NCBI GenBank assembly: GCA_947246015.1
Contig: CAMXQE010000015.1
Span: forward strand, 16,659-80,658
Reading direction: 5' to 3'
Source: an uncultured Lachnospiraceae bacterium
GTDB lineage: Bacteria > Bacillota > Clostridia > Lachnospirales > Lachnospiraceae
Length of the DNA stretch: 64,000 bases
The position numbers and the translations under genes were made by a program. The notes under the pieces were generated by a model, which made no database searches, was not told the DNA's origin, and worked only from the letters and a program-made list of their open reading frames with translations. Below, one piece after another: positions 41,225 through 50,429 of the stretch. The number at the start of each line of letters is the position of its first letter. Position 1 is the stretch's first letter.

Positions 41225-43177
41225 ATGGAACAGGACAGGCAGGAACGGTTAGTGAAGAAATATGGTTCGTCCGGGGCAGGGGAAAGTACGAAGAAGGAAC
41301 TGAATATTCCGGGCAGGGGGAACAGAGGACGTGCCATGGGGGTAAGCGGGAAGCCGAAGAATCTGAAAAGAACGGTATTCCGGCTGATGAAATATCTGTC
41401 CCATGAAAGGGGAATGCTGGCGGCAGCGATTGGGTGCTGTGTGGTATGCACGCTGACCACACTGGCGGCGTCCTATATGCTGCGTCCGGCAATGAATCGT
41501 TTTTTATATTACGATGGCGGGGAGAAGGCTCTGACGGCAAGGATGGAAGGTCTTGCTCACTGGCTGGGTATTATGGCTGTGGTGTATGCATGTTCCGTCG
41601 TGACCCAGTGGCTGCAGCAGCGGCTGATGCTGACGGTTTCGCAACGTTCGCTGAAGCGGATGCGCAGTGAACTGTATGACCATTTACAGTCCCTGCCTAT
41701 CCGCTATTTCGATACGCACGCATCGGGAGATGTGATGAGCCGCTTTACCAATGATATCGATACGATTGGGGAAATGCTGAATACAACGCTGATACAGATT
41801 GTATCCGGAACCATTACCGTGGCGGGAACAGTGTTTCTGATGCTCTATACCAATGTGCTGCTTGGCGCCATTACTTTAATCATGACACCGGTACTGACGC
41901 TGGTCAGCCGCTGGATTATCAGGAAGGGGCAGGGGGCTTACCGGGAGCAGCAGAAAAATCTTGGTATGCTCAATGGCTTTGCACAGGAGCTGATATCGGG
42001 ACAGCGGGTGGTGAAAGTATTCGGCAGGGAGGAGATTGCCTGTGATGAATTTGAATTTCTGAATGACAGGCTGTGTGAGGCGCAGATGAAAGCACAGTTC
42101 CGTGCGGGTATCATGGGTCCTGTGACCCATCAGCTCTGTAATCTGTCGTTTGCACTGACTGCCTGCGTGGGAGGAATCCTGGTTGTGACGAGGGGGTTTG
42201 ATATCGGCGGACTGACCATATCGGTAGATTATACCAGGCGCTTTAACCGTCCTATTAACGAGATTTCCATGCAGATGAATACCGTGTTCGCGGCGCTGGC
42301 AGGAGCGGAGCGGGTGTTTGAAGTATTGGATGAAGTGCCGGAAGCGGAGAGCCATACGGTAGAAAGGGGAGAAGCGGGAACAGCAGGATTAAAAACGGTG
42401 CGGGCAAAAACGGAGGAATTAGGAGCGGCGGAATTAAAAGCGCTCAGGGGGCATGTAGTATTAGAGCATGTGAACTTTGGCTATGTACCGGAGGTGACGG
42501 TTCTCCATGACATTTCTCTCTATGCCAGACCGGGGCAGAAAATTGCGTTTGTGGGTTCCACGGGAGCGGGGAAAACGACGGTGACGAACCTGCTTTCCCG
42601 TTTTTATGATATCAGGGAAGGGAAGATTACTATTGACGGAGTGGAGCTGGAGCGGATTAACCGACAGTTTCTACGGCAGAATATTGCCATGGTATTGCAG
42701 GATACCCATTTATTTACGGGGACGGTACGGGAAAATATCCGTTACGGACGTCTGGATGCATCCGACCTGGAGGTGGAACAGGCGGCGCGTGCCGCTTCCG
42801 CGCATTCTTTTATTCTACAGTTGGAAAACGGATATGATACGGTGCTGGAACATGACGGCGCGAATCTGTCCCAGGGGCAGCGGCAGCTTCTGAATATCGC
42901 CCGCGCTGCCATAAGCCGTGCACCGATTCTGATACTGGATGAAGCTACCAGTTCGGTGGATACGAGGACGGAGCGGCATATTGAGGAGGGGATGGATGCG
43001 CTGATGGAAGACCGGACCACCTTTGTCATCGCCCACAGACTGTCTACGGTGCGGAAAGCGGATGCAATCATGGTATTGGAGAGGGGAAGGATTGTGGAAA
43101 GGGGAACCCATGAGGAACTGCTGGCTTTTGGAGGCAGGTATGCGGATTTGTATCATGAAATTGCGGAGCTGGACTAA
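41225..43177 (+). CDS. ABC transporter permease/ATP-binding protein (exporter half 2)
   Basis: GSTGAGKTTVT Walker A, LSQGQRQLL signature, adjacent to half 1. Confidence 0.93.
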   Translation: MEQDRQERLVKKYGSSGAGESTKKELNIPGRGNRGRAMGVSGKPKNLKRTVFRLMKYLSHERGMLAAAIGCCVVCTLTTLAASYMLRPAMNRFLYYDGGEKALTARMEGLAHWLGIMAVVYACSVVTQWLQQRLMLTVSQRSLKRMRSELYDHLQSLPIRYFDTHASGDVMSRFTNDIDTIGEMLNTTLIQIVSGTITVAGTVFLMLYTNVLLGAITLIMTPVLTLVSRWIIRKGQGAYREQQKNLGMLNGFAQELISGQRVVKVFGREEIACDEFEFLNDRLCEAQMKAQFRAGIMGPVTHQLCNLSFALTACVGGILVVTRGFDIGGLTISVDYTRRFNRPINEISMQMNTVFAALAGAERVFEVLDEVPEAESHTVERGEAGTAGLKTVRAKTEELGAAELKALRGHVVLEHVNFGYVPEVTVLHDISLYARPGQKIAFVGSTGAGKTTVTNLLSRFYDIREGKITIDGVELERINRQFLRQNIAMVLQDTHLFTGTVRENIRYGRLDASDLEVEQAARAASAHSFILQLENGYDTVLEHDGANLSQGQRQLLNIARAAISRAPILILDEATSSVDTRTERHIEEGMDALMEDRTTFVIAHRLSTVRKADAIMVLERGRIVERGTHEELLAFGGRYADLYHEIAELD

Positions 43178-43281
43178 TGCGTGTTTGCCGGAAAAATTTT
43201 AAAAAAGTTGAAGATTATCCATTTGCATCTGCGTTATAGTAAATGTAGAAAGAAAAAGAAAGGGGTGGGGGTGTTTCTCAT

Positions 43282-43815
43282 ATGAATGCAGTGCAAAATA
43301 GAAAAGAAACAAAGGAAGAGCGGCTGTCAGCAATGATTGACACCTGGCAGAACCTTATCTTTTCCGTATGCTACAAAGTGGTCGGCGATTATTTTGCTGC
43401 GGAAGACCTGACACAGGAGACTTTTTTATCCGCTTATAAAAATCTGGATACCTTCGAAGGAACGAATGAAAAAGCATGGCTGTGCCGGATTGCAACCAAT
43501 AAAGGGATTGATTACCTGCGGAGCGCTGGCAGGAGGGCAGTGCCTACGGAAGATGTTTTTTTCGAGCAGCAGAAGGAACAGAGGGGTTCGCCGGAAGAAA
43601 TTTGTCTGGAAGAAGAAGTAAGAGAACGGCTGCTTGGCTATTGCAGCCAGTTAAGACCTCCTTATAATGAAATTGCTAAGGCTGTTTATTATGAGGAAAA
43701 GAAAGCGGATGAAATCGCAAAGGAGCGCGGAGAGAATGTGAAAACCGTGCAGACGCAGATTTACAGGGCAAGGGACATGCTGAGGAAACTGTATGGAAAG
43801 GAGAGGAGCGCATGA
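43282..43815 (+). CDS. RNA polymerase ECF-type sigma factor
   Basis: LIFSVCYKVVGDYFAAEDLTQETFLSAYKNL; region-4 like VKTVQTQIYRARDMLRKLYG. Confidence 0.88.
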   Translation: MNAVQNRKETKEERLSAMIDTWQNLIFSVCYKVVGDYFAAEDLTQETFLSAYKNLDTFEGTNEKAWLCRIATNKGIDYLRSAGRRAVPTEDVFFEQQKEQRGSPEEICLEEEVRERLLGYCSQLRPPYNEIAKAVYYEEKKADEIAKERGENVKTVQTQIYRARDMLRKLYGKERSA

Positions 43816-44348
43816 GAGAAGAAGAGCACGGGAACAAAATGTACCAATATCTGACGGAGCAGGAATTGGAAGCATTGATTGCGGAAGTGGAAGACCATGA
43901 AATGCTGGCTCCGCCGGTGTATCTGAAAGAATTGATTATGGAAGAAGCGGTAAAGTCCGCAAAGCCCGTAAACACCGCAAAATCCATAACAGGGAACAGA
44001 ATCGACAGGAAAACGGCAAATATACAGTTTATGGTTTACAGTTTAAAAATCATCGGCGCGGCAGCGGCAGCTATTTTCTGCCTGACAATGGTTCCCATGG
44101 ATATGGGTGGCGGTATGGAGAAAATAGAAAATCAAAGGATGGAAGAAGCGATAGAGAAAGACGTGGCACATTACAGGGAAGAAAGCGAGCGGATACTCTC
44201 GGAACCGGTGATGCTGAATGAGGGAGAACGCGGCTTTCGCAGTATTTTGGGAAATGTGTCCGGAAGCGGAATCGGAAGTGATGGGACATTATCTTCCATA
44301 TGGAATCGTGTGACCGGATGGTTTGGAAACGGAGGAAAGGAAGGATGA
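43812..44348 (+). CDS. Single-TM protein, probable cognate anti-sigma
   Basis: Overlaps sigma gene by 4 bp; one TM segment (IIGAAAAAIFCLTMVPM). Confidence 0.5.
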   Translation: MREEEHGNKMYQYLTEQELEALIAEVEDHEMLAPPVYLKELIMEEAVKSAKPVNTAKSITGNRIDRKTANIQFMVYSLKIIGAAAAAIFCLTMVPMDMGGGMEKIENQRMEEAIEKDVAHYREESERILSEPVMLNEGERGFRSILGNVSGSGIGSDGTLSSIWNRVTGWFGNGGKEG

Positions 44349-45034
44349 ATGGAATGAGCAGAAAAAAGAAAAGTGGATTTTTAACGTTTTGTTTTTCACT
44401 TCTGCCCGGTGCGGGGGAGATGTATTTAGGATTTATGAAGATGGGTGTCAGCCTGATGGGATTGTTTTTTGCCCTGTGTGCATTGTCGGCTGTGTTAAAT
44501 ATGCCGTCCGTTATATTCGGAATGGTGGTGGAATGGTTTTACAGTTTTTTCCATGTGCATAATCTGGCGGGGCTGTCAGATGAGGAATTTCTGAATGTAA
44601 AAGACGAATTTCTGTTTAACCTGGATACCTTTTTCAATCTGGATAAGAAAGCGGTGGAAAAGCACAGGCAGGCCATTGCCATTATACTGATTGTAGTGGG
44701 AGCTTTGTTTTTATGGAACGGTATCAAGGACGCAATCTTTATTTACCTGCCGGAAGTGGTATGGAGACTTATCAGCCGCATGGAGCATACGATTCCGAAG
44801 ATTGTGGCTGGAATTGCCATTATTGCGGGAGGCTGTTATATGATAAGAGGAAAAAAAGAGGAACTGAAAGAGGTGATTGTGGATGTGGATGGCACGGTGA
44901 AGGATGCGGACAGTGTCATGCGCGGCAGCGAAGCGGAGAGCGGCAATGCCGACGGCACGGTAATCTACGGCATGGATATGACTGCAGGCAGCGTGCCGGA
45001 AAGGAGCGGTTATGGAGAAGAACAGGAGCACTAG
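44345..45034 (+). CDS. Multi-TM hypothetical protein of the sigma operon
   Basis: FCFSLLPGAGEMYLGFMKMGVSLMGLFFAL; overlaps previous gene; start set at 44345. Confidence 0.6.
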   Translation: MNGMSRKKKSGFLTFCFSLLPGAGEMYLGFMKMGVSLMGLFFALCALSAVLNMPSVIFGMVVEWFYSFFHVHNLAGLSDEEFLNVKDEFLFNLDTFFNLDKKAVEKHRQAIAIILIVVGALFLWNGIKDAIFIYLPEVVWRLISRMEHTIPKIVAGIAIIAGGCYMIRGKKEELKEVIVDVDGTVKDADSVMRGSEAESGNADGTVIYGMDMTAGSVPERSGYGEEQEH

Positions 45035-45356
45035 GATTCACAGGATAGGTACGGTGACTTTCGGAATGATTCTGATAATGTTTGGAATTCTCTTTCTGGC
45101 GCATATTTTTGTCCCATGGCTGAGTTATAGATATATTTTCCGCCTGTGGCCGCTGATTTTCATTTGCCTGGGTGTAGAAGTGCTGCTTGGAAACCACAGG
45201 GCGGCAAAGCTGGCGGAGGCGGAAGAGGGGATTACAGTTAATTTCATTTATGATAAGACGGCAATCCTGCTGACGGTCTGCCTTACGTTCTTTGGTATGG
45301 TGCTGGCCATGATGGATTACCTGATACAACTGGAAAACTGGTATATCCGATTTTAA
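45012..45356 (+). CDS. Small membrane protein of the sigma operon
   Basis: RIGTVTFGMILIMFGILFLAHIFVPWLSYRYIFRLWPLIFICLGVEVLLG. Confidence 0.6.
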   Translation: MEKNRSTRIHRIGTVTFGMILIMFGILFLAHIFVPWLSYRYIFRLWPLIFICLGVEVLLGNHRAAKLAEAEEGITVNFIYDKTAILLTVCLTFFGMVLAMMDYLIQLENWYIRF

Positions 45357-45364
45357 AGAAAAAA

Positions 45365-45400
45365 GATTCGGGCAAAGCGAGGTGCTTTGTCCGAATCCAT
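45365..45400. terminator. Hairpin between convergent genes
   Basis: gattcgggcaaagcgaggtgctttgtccgaatc. Confidence 0.6.
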
Positions 45401-45437
45401 TGAGGAGGAAATCCTGACAGGCTGAAAATGCGTTCTG

Positions 45438-46009
45438 CTATTTTGATGCTGCCTCGGCAAATTTGACGGTTACGAGATTTTCATAAGGAACCCGTTCGGA
45501 AAGTTCGCCTGCCTCGTCTAAAATATTCTGAAGCAGGGTAAAGGCATCTTCCTCAAAGACCAGGTTATCTTTCCATGTGTCCTGCTCATAATAGCGGGTG
45601 ACAATGGCGGTAATGGTTTCCAAATCCGTTTCTTCAAACTGCGGGGCTATTGCTTTGGCGATTTCTTCCGGTGTATGGCTCTGTACATAATCCATGCCTT
45701 TCTGAAGGGCATTGGTGAAAGACTGGATGAGTTCCGGGTTGGAGTCGATGAAACTCTTCTTTGCACTGAATGCAGTATACGGGACATAACCGGAGTCTTC
45801 ACCCAGAGAGGCTATTACATAGCCGTCCCCTTTAGATTCCAAAGAGGTGGCGTGCGGTTCGAACTCTACTGTGAAGTCACCCTGCCCGCCGGAAAATGCG
45901 GCAGCGGTGGAACCGAAATCAATGCTTTGGTCGATATTGAGGTCGGTTTGGGGGTCGATATTGTTTTTCTTGAGAATGTATTCAAAGACCATTTCGGGCA
46001 TACCGCCGG
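45438..46009 (-). pseudogene. ABC substrate-binding protein (NMT1/SsuA-like), C-terminal part of split gene
   Basis: GGMPEMVFEYILKKNNID...; joins exactly to the N-terminal part at 53,523-54,014 across the island. Confidence 0.9.
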
Positions 46010-46057
46010 TTCGGCACAGCATTATGAAAAAATGATGAAACTCAAAATTTTGCAGGA

Positions 46058-46089
46058 TTGAAAATATTGTCGAGATGTGATAGTATAAT
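46058..46089 (+). promoter_or_regulatory. Candidate promoter of the TIR operon
   Basis: TTGAAA-17-TAGTATAAT inside the island, ~180 nt upstream of the TIR gene. Confidence 0.45.
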
Positions 46090-46162
46090 GAAAAGGCTGT
46101 TGAAGGAAGCGTACAAGGGGAATGATAATTATATAGGCAGGTTTATTTATGCGTATACTTTT

Positions 46163-46197
46163 ACCACTGGAGGCTTAGGCTTGCGGTGGTTTTTTAA
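46163..46197 (+). terminator. Terminator-like hairpin in the leader of the TIR operon
   Basis: accactggaggcttaggcttgcggtggttttttaa: 7-bp stem followed by T6. Confidence 0.45.
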
Positions 46198-46269
46198 TGC
46201 GCATGGGTGCATAAGGAAATCCGCAGTGCTTGTGTAGCGGCCCCGATTGGAAAATAGCAGGAGGTACAA

Positions 46270-46803
46270 ATGGAGCGACATTTTAAAATAGCATTATCTT
46301 ACGCAACAGAAGATCAGGATTTAGTAGAAAAAGTATATCATTATTTAAGAGCAGAAAAGGTAGATGCCTTTTTTGCACCGTCACCAGAAGGCCAGGTATA
46401 TCTTAGCGGGAAAAACCAAAGAGAAGTTTTTTATGATATTTTTGGATTAAATGCGGAATATGTGGCTTTGTTTGTTTCGAAATATTATGTGGCGAAAGCG
46501 GTTCCCATGGAAGAGGCGTCGATTGCGATTGCGAATCATGGGGAAACAGGCAGTGTAATTCCGGTCTATTTAGATGGAACTTCCCTGCCTGCCGATTTGT
46601 TCCAACCCCGGAATACGAATTATTTTAAGGAAAACAATCCGGCTAAGATTGCAAAGCATCTTGCGGCAAAGATAAAATCAGCGGATGGAACCGGGCAGGG
46701 GAGGCCGGCACAAAAAAATATGAAAAGCAATATGACCATAACAGGAAATTCAGCTGAGAAACAGATTTTTATTCAAGAATTAAATGGGAGTATAGAATTA
46801 TGA
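46270..46803 (+). CDS. TIR-domain protein (putative immune effector)
   Basis: FKIALSYATEDQDLVEKVYHYLRAEKVDAFFAP...AEYVALFVSKYYVAKAVPMEEASIAIA...VIPVYLDGTSLP; AGGAGG ribosome-binding site. Confidence 0.82.
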   Translation: MERHFKIALSYATEDQDLVEKVYHYLRAEKVDAFFAPSPEGQVYLSGKNQREVFYDIFGLNAEYVALFVSKYYVAKAVPMEEASIAIANHGETGSVIPVYLDGTSLPADLFQPRNTNYFKENNPAKIAKHLAAKIKSADGTGQGRPAQKNMKSNMTITGNSAEKQIFIQELNGSIEL

Positions 46804-48290
46804 ACCCTGCGGATGAGATAAAAGAGAAAACAAATGAAGATATAAAAGATGACCCGGATAAAAGGGAGGAGAAAGATGATCCGGATGAAAAAGAGGAGAT
46901 AGATGACCCGGATGAACTGGAGAAAGAAAAAAAGTCCAGTGAATTTACTGTAAAAGATAATATGGCGCAGTATCAGATATTTATACAAAATCTGGATAAT
47001 TTATTCGCCGGTTATAAGCAAAGTCCAAAAGAGACTAAGGAAAAGCAGAATGTAAAAAAATATGATTTGCGGAATACGGATGATTGTTCGGAGTTTGTAG
47101 AAAAGTACAGGGATAGTGAATATGTAGCTGTTGCAGTTATTCTGAGTGTTTTTGAAGTGATATCCATAGGAGATTTGCCGGATTTGGAAGAACAGCTTTT
47201 GGAGTATCTTCCAATAGCGGAAAAGCCGGATGATGAAGCAGCGGATGCACGCAGAACTCAAAGAAATCCATACATATCTTTGAATACTATTTTAGCAGTA
47301 ATAGGAGGGGAAAAGTTCGTTGCCGGAGATGGAAGGACATACGTTTGTCTGGAAGAGGATACAAAGCAGGCACTGGTGAATATTTTAGAATTATTTCCGG
47401 TTTTGCGCCGGACGATTATCACGTGGCTGATTCATCTTCATGAAGTTTATCAATACCGTACAAGTTTTGATGCATATCAGATTATGGCAGCGTTTGCAAG
47501 AGTAATCTCGGTGGATATAACAGATGCTAAAACGCAGATTTTTCCTAAATTATATGCCAATCCTGATAACGTAGGTTTGTTAGGGAATTTAGCGTATAGA
47601 TTATATGGAGAAGCTGATGTAAGGAAGGATATGGAAGACATTATTATACACTGGGTCAAGTCTGATAGCATATGGCTTTGGAAATCGGCTTGTTTGGCCT
47701 ATGTGTTTTTGATGGAAGACGGTAACAGTATTTCTTTTGGGAAAGGCTTGAATCGGGCAGTCCGTAAAAGATTTTATAATATGAAAAGAAATGACTTAAA
47801 TTTTTTAGCGGTGCTTTTAATTCAGTCCAAACATTTCCGGTCCATGCTGGCTGAGATTATATATGGTGTATTTGGGGATATGGATAGCAGGGAAGAAAAA
47901 ATGTATTTGGCGCAGAGGTATATTTATCTGATACGATATGGTTATTATCAGGTGAAACCGTCTGCCAGGGAACTGCCTTTGGTGGCCTGCGATACGAAGA
48001 GGCAGCAGGAATGTCTGATTCCGGTGGTCCGGCAGGTTATGCTCACATATCATTTACGTAAACAGTTATATGCGATTTTGAGGGCATATTTGGAAGAATT
48101 GTCCGGTTATGAGTTTTCGGCGGATATGATAAATCATATTGCTGCATATTTTTACAATATGGCTTTCGAGCCATCATATCTGAAGGATGTTTTGTTTTTT
48201 CTGCAGGGGTGTAAAAATGAAGCGGCAAGGCAGGTTTATCAGAGACTATATGAAACATACGAGAAAAAAAGGAGTGTTTTACTGACATGA
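46800..48290 (+). CDS. 496-aa protein of unknown family; acidic DDPD-repeat N-terminus, short QIFIQNL motif, long largely helical body
   Basis: ATGA overlap with the TIR gene; N-terminal region motif matches the TIR C-terminus; no recognised NTPase motifs. Confidence 0.8.
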   Translation: MNPADEIKEKTNEDIKDDPDKREEKDDPDEKEEIDDPDELEKEKKSSEFTVKDNMAQYQIFIQNLDNLFAGYKQSPKETKEKQNVKKYDLRNTDDCSEFVEKYRDSEYVAVAVILSVFEVISIGDLPDLEEQLLEYLPIAEKPDDEAADARRTQRNPYISLNTILAVIGGEKFVAGDGRTYVCLEEDTKQALVNILELFPVLRRTIITWLIHLHEVYQYRTSFDAYQIMAAFARVISVDITDAKTQIFPKLYANPDNVGLLGNLAYRLYGEADVRKDMEDIIIHWVKSDSIWLWKSACLAYVFLMEDGNSISFGKGLNRAVRKRFYNMKRNDLNFLAVLLIQSKHFRSMLAEIIYGVFGDMDSREEKMYLAQRYIYLIRYGYYQVKPSARELPLVACDTKRQQECLIPVVRQVMLTYHLRKQLYAILRAYLEELSGYEFSADMINHIAAYFYNMAFEPSYLKDVLFFLQGCKNEAARQVYQRLYETYEKKRSVLLT

Positions 48291-49174
48291 ATGAATTTGA
48301 AAACGGGTTAATCATCAGGGATGAAGCGTATCAAAATGGATTTTTTCCTAAGGTTCCAAAAGTTGGAAAGCGTGGTTCCGCGTATATACTGACCGGCGGA
48401 TGTGCCAATGATATTATCGTGGATGACCATACAACATCAAAACAGATACGCCAGGGAAAGTATACGAGGCTTGTAGAGATATCTACGCTTCCTTACATAA
48501 AAGAAATCAGATTCCAGTCGCTTGGCAAGGAGATGCATTATTCCTTTGAGGTTTATGTGAAAGCTGTGATACAGGTTCGTAATCCCATCACTTTTTATGA
48601 GAACAGGAACATAGATGTGGATGCATATTTTGAAAATCTGTTTTCACTGGATGTCAGAAGGATTACGAGAAAATACAGTATTTTAAATTATGCCGGAATG
48701 GATGAGGAGCTGACGCAGCAATTATCTTCTTATAATACGGTGGATGAGGCAACAGGGTTTGAATATCAGATATCAGTGGTTGATGCGACACCTGGTGAGA
48801 ATGCACAGGAATATGTACAGAAATACGGAAAACAGCAGCTGGATGCTGAAATGAAAAAAAATGCCAGAAATTTAACCAGTTCATTTTCTGCTGATTATAA
48901 AGTGGCTGTTATGACAGAAGTGGCGGAAGGGAAGCTGTCTGAACTGGAAGCAATACAAAAGATAAAAGAATATGAAAATTCGAATTTTGAAGAAAAGGTT
49001 AACTATCTTGATGAATTGCGGAAAAAAGGATTTATAACAGATAGTGAGACAAATGAGCGTATAAGGCCTGTTCTGAATGGAATTTTGGAAAAAGGGGAAC
49101 CGTATCGGCAGGAAAGTTATTCCGGACAGGAGGATACGTTAGGGATGGATGAATTTTATACAGAGGAAGAATGA
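48287..49174 (+). CDS. Probable SPFH/band-7-like protein
   Basis: ATGA overlap; YSFEVYVKAVIQVRNPITFYENRNIDVDAYFENLF...GFEYQISVVDATPGENAQEYVQKYGKQQLDAEMKKN resembles SPFH organisation; remote call. Confidence 0.5.
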   Translation: MNEFENGLIIRDEAYQNGFFPKVPKVGKRGSAYILTGGCANDIIVDDHTTSKQIRQGKYTRLVEISTLPYIKEIRFQSLGKEMHYSFEVYVKAVIQVRNPITFYENRNIDVDAYFENLFSLDVRRITRKYSILNYAGMDEELTQQLSSYNTVDEATGFEYQISVVDATPGENAQEYVQKYGKQQLDAEMKKNARNLTSSFSADYKVAVMTEVAEGKLSELEAIQKIKEYENSNFEEKVNYLDELRKKGFITDSETNERIRPVLNGILEKGEPYRQESYSGQEDTLGMDEFYTEEE

Positions 49175-49989
49175 ATATGATAATCAATAAATTTATATCA
49201 TTTCCGACCTGGATTCGGGCGGCTGTTTTGCTTCTTATAATCATGGTACTTTTATGGAGGGTTTTGCGGAAACCCATACTTTGGATTTTATCCGTGGTTC
49301 CGGTTCTGATGAGAAAGGTTTTCCGTGGTATATACCTTTTGCTGGAAATGCCGGTAGCAATGCTCCATACGAGGTTTGGCGCAGGATTTTATACGATTGA
49401 CAATGGAATGGCGCAGGCCGGGGAAAAAGTGGATAAGTTCATGGAGTATTGGTATATACGGTGGCATTCTCCGAAAGAGTACCGGCTTGGAGTGAATCTG
49501 CTGGTTTATGGTGTGTGTATTTTACTTATAGCAATTCCATCTCTGGCACATTCGGACAATGTTATTTTGGGATTGGCAGAGAGAATTTATATTGGCGGTG
49601 AAACATTTATAATGGAACTGGCAGGCGGGAGAGAGCGGTATAACTTTATCGAAGAAACTGTGGCAGAGCCAGAGGAACAGTTGGAGAATGAAAGGACAGA
49701 GGAGGTACCTTTTGAAATAACGCTTGTGGTTTCCGGTGTCAGCAGTTCATTATTGGTCAGGGATGTGCCTTCTATGGAAAACTGTGCGGTACTGGAACGG
49801 CTGGGAAATGGCGATATGGTTACCTGGAAGGGTGAAATGCGGTTTTCTGAGGCGGAAGATGAACATGTGGAACCTTGGGTAAAAATTGTGACAGAGGAGG
49901 GGACGGAAGGTTGGAGCAGGCTTTTTTATCTTCAGCCGGAAGAGTATGCAGATATGGAATTGCGGGTTGGACGAAATAACATCAGATAA
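49171..49989 (+). CDS. Membrane protein with C-terminal SH3b-like domain
   Basis: ATGA overlap; TM segments near residues 15-45 and 110-125; C-terminal SLLVRDVPSMENCAVLERLGNGDMVTWKGE...WVKIVTEEGTEGWSRLFYLQP. Confidence 0.7.
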   Translation: MNMIINKFISFPTWIRAAVLLLIIMVLLWRVLRKPILWILSVVPVLMRKVFRGIYLLLEMPVAMLHTRFGAGFYTIDNGMAQAGEKVDKFMEYWYIRWHSPKEYRLGVNLLVYGVCILLIAIPSLAHSDNVILGLAERIYIGGETFIMELAGGRERYNFIEETVAEPEEQLENERTEEVPFEITLVVSGVSSSLLVRDVPSMENCAVLERLGNGDMVTWKGEMRFSEAEDEHVEPWVKIVTEEGTEGWSRLFYLQPEEYADMELRVGRNNIR

Positions 49990-50061
49990 GGCAATGGTCA
50001 TTTTTACACCATGTATGAAAATTCCGAAAATATTACGAGGATTTTGCAATGCATATATTTT

Positions 50062-50109
50062 GCGGCTGCTACGAGGGTCACATACCAACACATTGAAGAT
50101 GTGTTTGCG
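50062..50109 (+). repeat. Dispersed hairpin repeat, copy 1
   Basis: gcggctgctacgagggtcacataccaacacattgaagatgtgtttgcg; matches 59571-59617. Confidence 0.7.
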
Positions 50110-50147
50110 AATGGTGGACACATCAATCTCACTGGATGTGCCAAGTT

Positions 50148-50426
50148 TCACTTGCCGAATAAGTCTGCGTGACTGCCCGTTGCGGTTGCCGAAAGAATCA
50201 AGACATTTTCGTATATTTGATACATAAGCAGCCAGTCAGGTTCTATGTGGCACTCCCTGAAATCATGTAGATTTCCGCTTAATTGGTGGTCCTTATATTG
50301 AGCAGGTAACGGATTGCCAGATGCTAACAATGAAAGAACATTGATAAGTTTGTCCATTTCCTTTCCCCGTTTTTTCATTAACTTAGCATCTTTTTTCATG
50401 CGGGTGGTATAAACAATCTTATACAT
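50148..50426 (-). CDS. YafQ/RelE-family mRNA interferase toxin
   Basis: KDAKLMKKRGKEMDKLINVLSLLASGNPLPAQYKDHQLSGNLHDFRECHIEPDWLLMYQI. Confidence 0.93.
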   Translation of the reverse strand: MYKIVYTTRMKKDAKLMKKRGKEMDKLINVLSLLASGNPLPAQYKDHQLSGNLHDFRECHIEPDWLLMYQIYENVLILSATATGSHADLFGK

Positions 50427-50429
50427 GGT

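Noticed and set aside
46800-48290. STAND/NLR-type NTPase as the TIR partner
   Set aside because: No P-loop or Walker B pattern found in the 496 aa; left as unknown family.
49946-50227. 93-aa plus ORF after the TIR operon, sharing RGSxTNTxKMCLR with ORF 59374-59637
   Set aside because: Similarity reflects a shared DNA hairpin repeat, not a conserved gene; it also overlaps the toxin gene antisense.
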